From Aphelocoma coerulescens (lineage: Eukaryota; Chordata; Aves; Passeriformes; Corvidae): 64,000 nucleotides of DNA. The position numbers and the translations under genes were made by a program. The notes beneath the pieces are model-generated. The model was given only the letters and a program-made list of their open reading frames with translations. It searched no databases and was not told where the DNA came from. Numbering within the stretch: the stretch's first letter is position 1; each line of letters begins with the position of its first letter. Below, in pieces: positions 50,441-62,200 of this stretch. Location: contig NC_091013.1 of the NCBI RefSeq assembly GCF_041296385.1, positions 13,114,001 to 13,178,000 of the forward strand, read 5' to 3'.

Positions 50441-53400
50441 ATTGCATTCCCAGCAGTGTTAGAGTATGCTCTGTGACTACTTTATTCACTGATAATATGA
50501 GCATATTAATAATTATTCTCTTCACAAGGGTCCTATATTAATTAACATTTGAATATATGCCTTAAGGTCTTCAGAATAATGCTGCTACACTAGTTATGTA
50601 AGAAATTATTGATTCTGTTTTCAAATGTTCTTTATATAGGTTGGCTTTATAAATCTTTAAATTATCAAATCCTTAAAACAGCTGAGAAGTAAGATACATA
50701 CGTAAAATAAAATGAGGATATAAAAAGTACTTCTCAGACTTCTCTTAAATAAATGCACTTTTAATAAATAAACAGTGAAACTCAAGGTTTTACCCTCACA
50801 TCTGTAATTTTAGAATGTGGTATTATCTATCTTTTCTCAAATGAATCTTAACTTTCTATGGGAAGATTCAAAAGTGTCAATATTGTCAGTATAATTATCA
50901 AGCATGTATCAACTCAAAGCAAACCACCAATCACTCAGAAAAAAGGTAGTTCTAGAATATTTAAAAGCTTGGCAATGATTTTCCAGTTGCCTGATTTTGC
51001 AGTAGCACCAAGGAAATAATTATTTTCTGCTGTAATCACAATTAGCTTTGCAGGAGATTAATAGTAAAACCAGCATGCCTCTCCCTCCTCTTCCTTCACA
51101 GGAATTTCTTGCTCTAAGATATTGGAATATCAGGGAGAAGTAAAGATTACAGAGGAGAAAGACTGCGTAGTGGGTCATGTACTGGTTTGCTTCCTAGATT
51201 CCTACAGATTTCAACAAAAGATCTTCTCGTCCATTTTCAAGGCTGCACAAAAGATTAGCGTCAGAGGCAGCACTATGACTGCAGAAAGCCTGATGTTGAA
51301 GCTCCTACACTAAACTAACAGATGAAAACTCTGGGAACTGAGGTCAGTTTAGGGGATATAATGAGTTTTTACTGCAGTTCCTTGAAGGAAGATTTCTGTG
51401 ACCAACATTATTTTCAGGTCCTGCACTTTGAAGAATTATTACTTTTTTCTTCATTCAGTAAATTCCTGTCAGTTTCACTCACTCCCTGCCATGATAACAT
51501 GTAAGGTCTTCATGGGGGTAGCTGTGTAAGGTGTAGAAGTTCCCCTTTAGAACCGTCTCCTCTGCTGTGCCATGATAAAGCATTTCCACAGGAAATTACT
51601 AATTCTTATCACTCTGGATCCCAGCTAAAAGGGTTTATAATTGCTGGACTGAAGAAACATGAAGGTTAAACTACCCTGTTAGGGGAATTGTAAAAACATA
51701 CACACCAGATATCTGCAACAGGATATTTCTTTGATGAAATATATGATTAACTGTCATGGGCTTATACATCTCATTGCAGCCTTTAGAATTGCAAAGAAGA
51801 AGGAGGTGTTTTCTTAAAAGAAGGTGAGCACGGACTGTGCACAGAGGTTTGCCCAGTAGAGGTAATAGGCTAAATGACTTCCTGCCATCTATTGACCATG
51901 CACCTTTAATTGTCTGAGGTTTTCAGTAAGACGATGAAAAGAGTAAAATCTTGAAGCACAGTCAGTGCAGGGAAATCTACCTCTGGGTGACAACATCAAA
52001 ATAATTTGTATGTGCTCTATTCCTGTGATAGCACATTCCTGAGTTTTTCTACTGAAAGCTAGCTGTTTGCACATTGCCTTTCTTGATGTTTGAGATTTAG
52101 AACAGCAGTCTCTCCTCCACACCAGAGTATGTAACAAATGAAGCAGTCCACTTTCAAGGACATCAGAGTGACACCAGCGAAGTTCAATAAATGACTTTGT
52201 ATACATTTGTTGCTCGTGCCCAACTCTGTCCTCTTCTCTAAAACAAAATGAAGTCAACTAGCATCATAGCTTCCTACCCAGAATTATGGCCATGTCTCCA
52301 CAAGAACTGCTTTTCTATGTGTTTATTTACCAAGGCTTTAAAATAAGAAGTCACTTCTTTATAAAAAATTATCTCCTTGAAATAACAGGCTTAGGCATGA
52401 TTTCTGATAGAGCAATAGCTCATCTACATGATAGCTAACACTTGCAGCAAGAAACAGAAGCCCGTCCATTCTGGGGGTTTCCATCAGAGAGACAGGCATT
52501 GCTGTAAGAAGTTGATTCATTTTTTGCATCATTGAGGTACTCCATTTAAACAATGTTTTGTTGCCTTTACTATACCAAAAGTAACAGAATAAAAAATAAC
52601 CATTTCCTTTAAGATTTGAGCAAACAGATTTCTCAGGATACAATTGTGCATCAGTCAAGCTGTGTTTTATAAAGAGCGAGTTAAGGTCACCAGCAAGTTG
52701 AGACAATAATTTGTTTCCAACAAACATTTCTTCTGACAACTGTCATCTCCAGCAAGGGTGCTCACCAGCCCTCCTGGTGCATCCTACCTCAGGTCTGCAT
52801 CTAGAGTTGAATAGACCAAGCACAATAGACCAAGCAACACTGATTTCATACCAACAGTCAAAAAACTAAGTAGTTATGATTTTTTCCTTCTGTTACACTG
52901 TTACATTGGAGATAATGATGGACAACATCCTGACCTCAGTGACACTCATCTTCACCCAAAGGAATTCCAAGGCCTTCATCACAACACAAACACAAGCAGA
53001 ATTTGTCCTTTCAAGTAAAGCCTCTGAGTTTGTGCACTACTGAAGTCAGTAAAGGTGAAAGGCATGAAAAGCAGTATAAAGGAGCAGAAAATCTGACTCA
53101 GAGCTCACCAATCCAGGCACATATTTCACAACCATAATGATACAAAGAGATAAATAGACGGAATTTTCTACAGTGGGAAGACTCCAGAGGAAAATAATAG
53201 TGCTGCACAGTACAAAGGATAATTCAACCTCTGAAAACCATTTCCACCCACCAGAATGGATGCATATTGCTACATCAATAGTTTGGGAAACAAGGAAAAT
53301 TGAGGCTTTATTACTACACGTCTCTGAAGTTTAGCAAGTGTTGTTATCCTGTCCTTCACATGTGAACTCTTGTATGAAGCACTATGAATAGGTGAAACAT

Positions 53401-55068
53401 GGAAGAGTCCAATATTTGGCACTATGTGCTACAGACCCTAAGCACCAAGTCCATAAATCAATCTCCCTGCTGCATTTACAATGCAGTTAAGAAAGCGGAA
53501 ACCTTCTTTCTCCCATTCCACCTCTAAGTTTATGCAGAACACTTTAGGGCACGTGGAGTGATTGAAACAATTTCTCTTGGCACAATTGTCTTGTTTTCCA
53601 TCCTTCATCCTGTTCCATAAACTGGTCACTCCATGCATTAGTGCCTCTCAACAGCTTTGAATAGATCTGGCCTCTTCCTCTGGTCAGCTGCAAATATTGC
53701 CTTCCCTGGTGAACAAAAATAGAAATGTTCCTCTTTGTAGATGGAAGATAAAGTCCAAGTTTCCAATTTTATAGCACTCTACCAATTCCCCTGATTTTAG
53801 CAAATAAGGAACTCCAACCAGTTTTCATCCTCCAAAAACAGATGGTCAAAGATGAATCTCCAGAGAGGGAGAGATGCTATGATAGCTAAATATGGATTCA
53901 TTTAAAACCCTCCAAGGGTCACAGCAAGCAGCAACTTTTAAAAACAGTCATGTGCCACTAAAACATACTTGGCAGCACGTACTCGCTGCTTCCTAAAGCC
54001 AGCATTTTCTCTCTCTCAGCCACCTGAGTGGCCTCAAAGGAGCAAATCTCTCAAAATGTGGGATTTGGTCATGTAAATTTTGATTCCTATCCAATAAGCT
54101 GAACTCTAAGCAATAAGCAGCACTTATTTATGGGGCACTTGTCAAAGATAACAAAACAGTCAAAAAAATTACCTGCTTTGGTATATCAGCAGCTTCACCT
54201 ACACAGTCAGAAATCTCTCAGTGTTTATGCTGCACACATTTGAGGTTATTCTTTTTTTTAACCAGAAAGGCACAATGCACCCCAGTGTATTCAGAAGCAT
54301 CATCAGCTTGGTCTCAGCTAGCAAAAGAAAATTATCATTGTATGACACATGAAGAGTACTATTTCCTTTAATTTGCTCTCTTTGGAAGTCATCAGTACCA
54401 TGGAGGTTTCACTGCCATAACAAAAAGTGAGTCCTGAATTGCCATAACACCTGAGAGCAGTAGGAAGTAGCCCTTTATATGGCACGTTTATGGGAAACCA
54501 GCCTGTGTTGTATAACTGAGCACAGAGATGCTGTACAGAATATACAATCCAGTTCAGTTCATGCTTGAGACAAAGCTTCATTTCTGAGTGACTGGGCTTA
54601 AAAACATCAACACACAGACTTTAAAAATACCCTATACATTTACTTTGCTTAGATAATGCTTAGTAGCACAGCTGTCGAAAATGGTTATAATTTAAAGTGA
54701 GCATTCAGAATGTAATGTTCTGTATTGGTACCACTGCTGAGGCTAAATTTTAGGTGATAATTATAATGTTGATCATCTGAGATGAAAGTGTGTCACAAAA
54801 AACTACTCAAAACCCAAACAATTAATGCTTAAAAACAAAAGCCTTTACAAAACTGTCATGAAGAAAATATAAACATGAAATCTTTACTTAGAACCAAGAA
54901 ATCTACCTTGTAAAATCTTAAAAACAGAACTCTGAAATTAATTGCTATTTAAGGTAATTTTTTTAATTCCTGAATTAATTTCATAAAATTTTGCATCAGA
55001 GGAAAAAAAAAAAAAAACACACCACACACCAAACAGGAGGGGAGGAATATTAATATAGAATGATTAAA
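50441..55068. other. AT-rich non-coding stretch
   Basis: No gene recognised. The longest open frames are 122 and 126 codons on minus (51889-52257 and 52359-52739), without family resemblance. A run of 15 A lies at 55003-55017, shortly before the CR1 copy at 55069 but outside it. Confidence 0.5.
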
Positions 55069-55362
55069 TCATAGAATCATAGAAACATTTAGGATGGAAA
55101 ACCTCTAAGATCATTGAGTCCAACTGCTAACCCAGCACTACCAAGTCCACCAATAATCCATGTCCACAAATGCCACCTCTACACATCTTTCAAATACCTC
55201 CAGGAATGTTGACTACACCACTTCCCTGGGCAGTCTCTGTCAGTGCTTGGAAACCCTACTGGTGAAGAAATTTGTCTTGATAGTTGAACTGTTAAGCTGA
55301 ACTAAACCTTCCCTAGCGCAGCTTGAGGCCATTTCATCTCACCCTGTCATTTGTTACTTGGG
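55069..55362 (-). mobile_element. CR1 LINE fragment (3' end)
   Basis: About 290 bp of CR1 on minus. Its 3' tail is at the left edge (TCATAGAATCATAGAA on plus), followed by the usual CCTCTAAGATCATTGAGTCC and TACCTCCAGGAATGTTGAC blocks up to TTGTTACTTGGGAGAAGA. It is a 3' remnant only, with no coding capacity. The right edge is approximate. Confidence 0.92.
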
Positions 55363-57785
55363 AGAAGACATATTCAGACATATTCCCTCTTTTGATTTTT
55401 TTTCAATGAGAGGTGAAAATTTGATTCATAATGTTTAATATTTGGCAGTCTTTCACCTCCAAAATGTAAAATATTGCCTAAGTCAGAAAGTTGTTCTGGA
55501 AACATTAGTCCCTATGGCTTATATACTGCTCAATTCCTCTTATCCTGGACTATCAGGAGATGGAAAAGACTATCTCTAATTTTAAAATGTAGTCAGAACA
55601 TAGCCAGAAAAGAAAGACATAATAACTGAGCACTAGGAAACCTTATGGACCCTAGACTAGATGCCACTAGACTGGAGGAGACTTCAGTGCACAGCTAAAC
55701 CTGGGGAATTGGATGGTTCTACTTAATATGAACAGTGGTTGAAAAATCTGAGCCTTAATGAATGGCAGCAATGGGTGAAGGGGGCATAGTCAAGGCAAGA
55801 ACAGTTATTAACTATTGCAATCCTCTGATCACCTTCTACTTGGTAAATAGCATAGATAAAGTTGTACTGAAAGCATTTTAGTGGGCAACAAACAGTGACT
55901 TTCTACAGTGGAGCCTCAAGGTGTTCGTAACTTTATTCCAGTATGTAGTGTTTGTTTGGATTTATCTCGTACATAAATTCCTAATCTCAAGAAGAGGAAT
56001 TTATAAGTCCTCATCTTGACGAGCAGGTGATTCTTACCAAAGACACAGCTCTCCCTGCTGGTTAATCAAGTGTTCTATCGTGGCATTGAGTTTGACTCAC
56101 TTTATTATATCTGATGGAAGATCTTATTTGTTTCAGAGCTAGTAGGTGAGAAATAACCCACTAACTTCTCCATCTCCAGGGACAAAAAATAAGTGACAGT
56201 TGGTTTATTTAAGAAATACATTTAAATCAAACAAGCCAACAAAAAATCAACTAAAAAAAACCCAACAAAACAAAACACAGAATGAAGTATCCAAGTATAA
56301 ATCATGAACAGAATTATGCACAGAAAAGTGATGTTATTGCAAAAGAAAACAAAAAAAGCAAACACTCGTCTCCAGTAGCTAATATAATGTAAGTGCTATT
56401 CAGAGAGCAGTTAGTGCTTTTCTAGAAGTACTATACTAGGGCATCTTCATGCACAGTCTGAACCTATATTCTACTGAGGGTGCCTCCATGAATAAAATCC
56501 CCTTGTCCATTGAGCTGAACAGCAGGAGATACCAGTTCTAAGCATATAGACAGGTTATCTGTTTGACAACAGCTTACAATGTGTAGCAGACACAAATTAT
56601 TACTTTGGTACTTACTGTCATAAGAGTTACTGCAAAGGCAAATTATTTGGTAACCCTGTATATATGATTATAGCATCCTGTTAGAAGTAATCTCATTACA
56701 AAAGAAGTGCTTCCTTGATCATAATCCTTCCTTTGCAGATACTCCTGACACTTTGTTGAGAGTGGTGTAGCACTTAGTGGAATGAATCACAGATCGATGG
56801 CAAACCGGGTTTTACAGGTAACAAAGTGATTCTTGAACATATGAACATATATTTTTCAATATTTTAGAAAGACCATGTTTTGTTACCTTGGCACTTGAGT
56901 AGACAAACACAGATTTAAATATTCCAGGTCTGATTCTTGGATCAGTCACAATGCAATTTTAATTCTCTTCCAAAAGTGGCAACTAGGGACTGCTTTGGCT
57001 TACGTGAGATGCTGAAACCTGAGGCGAAAAAGCAAAGGTTGTTCTCATTTACACTGGTGACAGTTTCCAGGCAGAGCTAGGTTAAGTGCAAGACTATGAG
57101 GAAAACAAATGATAGCTGTATCCAATGTGTCAAGAACATCAACATCAGCTCTGCCACACCTCAAAAAAGAACACAGAATTGGCCAGAAATTCAATACCAT
57201 CCAAGACTAGTTTCTCAGTTACGTGCCAGGCACTGTTTTCACTTGTCAGGGCATTATTTAGCTTTGAAACACTGTGTACATTTATATATAGAGAGAAAAC
57301 CAATACAGTTATTTAAATCCCATTAATCTTTGCAGAACTTCCTGTCATTGGGGCATAAAATAAAGCAGGTAGATGGGACAGTAGCAATGATGAAACACAG
57401 CTTATTGCCTGCCCTTAAAATACTGCTGGATTTGACAAGAGCAGACTAGTCAAAAATCAGCACATAAACTTAGATTAGGATCATTGCTGAGAGCTAGGTA
57501 ATTAGGATCATTGTTTTTAAAAAAGCTTGGAAAGCATCCACATGCTTGACCAAAACGATGAGATTCATTTATTTAATGGATAAAGGACTGCTCTTACAAG
57601 TTGGGTCAGTATGAAAGCAATCTGAGGCACAATGTTCAAAAAGTGTGGATAAAAAGCTTTCTTTGTAGTTCCAGAGAAGCTGCCTGTACATGTGTGTGTG
57701 TGTGTAGTAGTATTTTTCTGCAAAATCTCCCAGGAATTCTAGAATGATGGGTGGAGAGACATGACTGTCCCCACTCTATTCTGTG
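55363..57785. other. AT-rich non-coding stretch
   Basis: No gene or known repeat recognised. A short TG run lies near 57690-57706. Confidence 0.5.
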
Positions 57786-58070
57786 CTGCTGCAGCCTCAC
57801 TTTGATTCCTGTGAGCAGTTTTGGGCACCACAATACAAGAAGGATATAAAGCTATTAGAGAGCATGCAAAGGAGGGTTACAAAGGTGGTGAAGGGTCTAG
57901 AGGGAAAACAGTATGAGAAGCAGCTGAGGTCACTTGGCTTGTTCAGCCTCTGGCATATGGCATGACTCTAGGCATTGTGCTGTGCTAGGGCAGGAGTTGG
58001 ACTTTGACAGTCCTTGTGGGTCCCTTCCAACTCAGGATATTCTATGATTCTATGATTCTATTCTATGAAC
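57786..58070 (+). mobile_element. CR1 LINE fragment, internally deleted
   Basis: A 5'-truncated CR1 on plus. The frame at 57783-57965 encodes the ORF2 part [19 protein letters not shown] through LGLFSL. The sequence then jumps, at about 57953-57962, to the 3' untranslated region (CCTTGTGGGTCCCTTCCAACTC) and ends in the tail TATTCTATGATTCTATG repeated to about 58070. The last part of ORF2 is missing, a few hundred bases compared with a usual copy. The clean tail suggests a younger CR1 than the one at 49335. Confidence 0.93.
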
Positions 58071-59084
58071 ATTACCCCAAATACATATAGGAGGGAGAGC
58101 TGTTCATATTGCACCAAAAAGTGCCAAACAGTCCTTTTCTTCAGCAGGTTTCCAGACCAATTTCTTCCTTGTCTTGCAGCTTGAAGAGACTGCAGTCTAT
58201 TCATCTACCTGTCAACAATATCAAGACTTTCAACTCATGCAGTATCATGTGTAAGTATGTTTTTTAAAGCACACAGTTTACTCTTAGAAAGGTTTCTTAA
58301 AAATAATAGAAATACTGTTGTTTTATTGAAATGTCATCAGATGACAGCAGCATGCATTTACTCTGCCTTTTTAATCAGCCTTTTCAGCAGAGAGATGCCA
58401 TGAAGCACAACAGCATGCAATGCCTGTTGCACAGTTGAACACCACAAGCTGAGAAAGCATCTCAGTCTCTGCCTCTTGTTCATGCAAGGGATATTCCTGT
58501 TTTCTCAGCCCTCTTTTAATAACTTTAATAAGACACTCTGTAAGAACCAAAGCTGAAAAGGGCGCACAAGCTACTGAGCTTTGCTTTGTGTTTGGTTCAT
58601 GGGAGACAGACAGGTGGCTGGTCAGAGAGATTTTGTAGAAGCTTCATCATCTAGACTTTTTATGAAGGGGAGTGTTAATAAATGATGTAACGTGAGACAG
58701 TGAGCAGAAACTCTGGTTTTATTTCATGTCATGTTCCAAATGTATCTTCAATTCTGAAATGCTTGAGCTATATAGGCTTTATGGGACATGAAGACTACAG
58801 CAAGCAATGAATTGCAGCTTGGCATGCTGCATGTGAAGAATAAATATCCTGAAAAAAAGAAATACATCAGAATGTTTCAAGTAGCAAATTAATTAAATTT
58901 TCAAGCTTCTTACTTTTAGAGCAAATTATTTTACTGTGAAATGACCAGAGGTAGAGCTACCACATCATAGTTTTCACAGGTTTACTGCAACAACTAATAT
59001 CTGCTTGAGTTCCTGAATATACCCTTGACACAGATTTCCTTCTCTCCAACACCAAAGCCATTGGACAAGACATCAGGTCACAAA
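58071..59084. other. AT-rich non-coding stretch
   Basis: No gene or known repeat recognised between the CR1 copy and the purine tandem repeat. Confidence 0.5.
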
Positions 59085-59276
59085 GGGAAGGGAAGGGAAG
59101 GGAAGGGAAGGGAAGGGAAGGGAAGGGAAGGGAAGGGAAGGGAAGGGAAGGGAAGGGAAGGGAAGGGAAGGGAAGGGAAGGGAAGGGAAGGGAAGGGAAG
59201 GGAAGGGAAGGGAAGGGAAGGGAAGGGAAGGGGAAGGGGAAGGGGAAGGGGAAGGGGAAGGGGAAGGGGAAGGGGA
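59085..59276 (+). repeat. Tandem repeat (GGGAA)29 followed by (GGGGAA)7
   Basis: Twenty-nine perfect GGGAA units run from 59085 to 59229, then seven perfect GGGGAA units from 59230 to 59271 and a partial GGGGA. The whole 192-bp tract has only purines on plus. Both strands are open throughout and give Gly/Lys/Arg/Glu or Pro/Leu/Ser/Phe repeats, which are not genes. Many G runs at short spacing allow G-quadruplex or triplex forms. Confidence 0.97.
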
Positions 59277-62200
59277 TAGTGAGAAGTCAATAATCTTATT
59301 GAGACTTCTGTTTTAGTAAGTTACTGAATCCTGTTCTCAACAGAGATCATCCCAACTGAAGACCCTGCAGGCAGTGGCTTCCCCGCTGTCAAAAGTGTCT
59401 CATCACATCAGCCTAGAGTGCACTCTACAGATCTCCAGACAGGTTACTTTTCACAAAAAAATCTGTCAAAGATGGGAAATAAACAAGACAAAAGCAATGA
59501 TCCAGCCTACACATCACAGATACCACCAGCACAGCCAAAATTTTTTATTCTTGTAGTTATGTGTAAAAATAGAGACAATGTTTTCAGTCACATGTTTGGG
59601 TTCCTGGTCCTAGGCTGATTTTGAATCCAACAAGTGCTGCCAATTATAACAGATTTCATGACATGAAGTTTTAGGTTGGTTGCACAAAACAAACAAAAGC
59701 CAGAAGTCTGGGACTGGAGGAGTGTGATTTTTCAAGGCTTTTGAGCAAAAAAAATGTTGCTATAATTTTGACAACATAATTTAGCAGCTTTTATATAGAG
59801 CAATCTACACCTCCGCCCCTCTCCACCTTGCCTCCCCCTCTGGTATTGTCTTGCCTGTCAATTATTGGAAGAAGAGCCTGTTCTTTAAAAGGCTTTTAAA
59901 TTATTGGAAATTATTTGGAATATATTCTAAAAGCTCTTGAAAGAAAGAACACTACCCCCACATACACCCAGAGCAGAAAGTATTTATTTGTATTGTCAAC
60001 TTAAATGCGCAGGATTAACATGAGAGTTTATCTGGCTAAAAACATTGAGGATCATCAGCTCTGCTGACCTCATACTTGAGCTGTGAGGATATTAAAAGTC
60101 AAACCTAATGCTCCAAATGCCTGATGTGACATCACTGTGCTCATTCCATTTGGTATGACACTATGAGGACTCTACAGAAAGACTGAGGGAGTTTGGGGCC
60201 ATGGCACTCCAGGGAGCAGTGCTGCTGTTAATATATGCACCCCAGCAAGCAAAGCAAGGCAGCTGCACCATTCCACCAAGTAAGCAACTTTGATGTTAAT
60301 GTGAGGTTTGTTTGCTCTGATACATAACAGACACATTCGAGTTCCTTCAAACTATCACTCTGAGTGGCATTGAAAGGTATTGTATTATAAATTTTACATT
60401 ATAATAGTGTTTACTGGCAGAATAAATTGCATACCTGTATTGAAGTGACGGAAAAAAGACATCAGTCATTATCACATTGAGCAGCATGCTGAATGCAGCA
60501 GTGAACAGTGATAATCGTGCCAGCTAAAGCAATTTTACCTATGAAAAGTTGTTCAGACGTAAGAGAGACTGTTAATGTCTTACATGAGGCACAGCTATTT
60601 CCTATTTATTTCTGAGAAGAACCTTACTATTCATTGATAACGCACAAGATTCCTAAATGCAATATACATTAAAGGCATAAAAAATTATTTCTCCATTTTC
60701 TGCACAGTCTTCTTTTATCTCCCTCATATCTATCTTTCACATCACCAGCTGTTGGTTTTCCATCTTTTAAGTGACCTCACACAAATTAGAAATAAGCATT
60801 TGGTTCAAATGTTGCTTTGCAATTCACTCCCAGCCTCTCTGATCTGTCCTAAAATGGTTTTTGAGACATTTCTCCAGACAGACCCATGTATCACCTAAAC
60901 AATTTTCATTTCCAAACTTAACCTTCAGCTGAGACAGGGGTGTGAGGAGCTGGTTCACTTGTCTTCCTTTAAATCTTACTTTTTCATTGTTGGTATCCTT
61001 AGATGAGTTTCATCTTTCTAACTCTGCCTACCAATAAATATTTAGGGTGGTCTTCACTGCCAGATAGAATGCCTTATTTTAGGCACCAACATGTAGGACT
61101 CTACAGGTTGGTGTGGTGTCTGAGCTCTCCATACAGTTCTTGCAGATCTGGTTTGTGGAGCCCACATGCAATTTCAAATATCCAAATATCCAAATATCCA
61201 AATATCCAAATATCCAAAGCAGGTAATAGGGATACCTTAGCATAATGCTGCCTGGCCTCCAGCTGCTGAAGGAAACATGTTTCTCTAGGACCTCTGTCAC
61301 ACACATCAGCCGCATGCAGAGGTCTTCAACAGCATAAGATGCCTGGAAAAGTCCTTAGAGCATGTTTATGCCACTGAATTAGGCTATAGATCTCCAGTAT
61401 CCACTTCATAAGGCAAGGCAACTCCCTCACTGCCAGACACCCTTGTTCATATGAGTCCCTCCCCTGGAAGCTGGGTGAGATGAACCTCACTGATTGCCCT
61501 CAGTTTCATTACCTGGATACATCTTGGAGCTTCAGTACAATTACACAGCACTGCTCCTCCACAGATTTTAAAGACCCAGTTCCCATTGTGTGCTGGACTT
61601 CATGTCTTTGAGGATCTTGTCCCCTAAAACTCTGCTATTGCTGCAACCAGGTTTACTTAGAATAGCGTAGGAGAGCGAACACAGCTGTGTAAGTTATTTG
61701 TGCTTAGCAAGCTCCTGGGTGTCTGTGGACCCACAGGACTATTTCATGGTGATCTTTCAACTGAATCAGGTGAAGTGGGGGCTCAGCCCAGAAAGGAATG
61801 TCTGAGTACCAAACCTAGGAGCAGTATTTCCGAGGAAGCACGGCTGCCACAGGGAGCAGAGGGACAGAGCAATGCAGGGAGAGGACATGGCAGCTCAGGC
61901 TCTGCTGTGTCACTGCAGCTGAGTGTAGTGGTTCCTGTGCCAAGGTAGGGATTTTTTGGGTAGAAATTAGGTGATATCAGAAAGGGATGAAAGGGGCTTT
62001 GAAGGGTCTTGTTCTACAACTGAACATGCATCTGTAAGTGCCAGCATCTCAGGGAGGTGCTGTTGTAATTAAATAGATGGAAACATGGATCATATTATTT
62101 ATAAAAAGTGTAATCTCCCCAAAACTGCAGTTCTTCTTAATAATATGGAGAAAATATTAAATATGTCCCAGTTTCTCTATATTCCAGCAGAAGACCCTGC

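Noticed and set aside
59025..59290. Open frames of 84 (+) and 70 (-) codons with repeated Gly-Lys-Gly-Arg-Glu or Pro-Leu-Pro-Phe units
   Set aside because: They are only translations of the GGGAA/GGGGAA tandem repeat.
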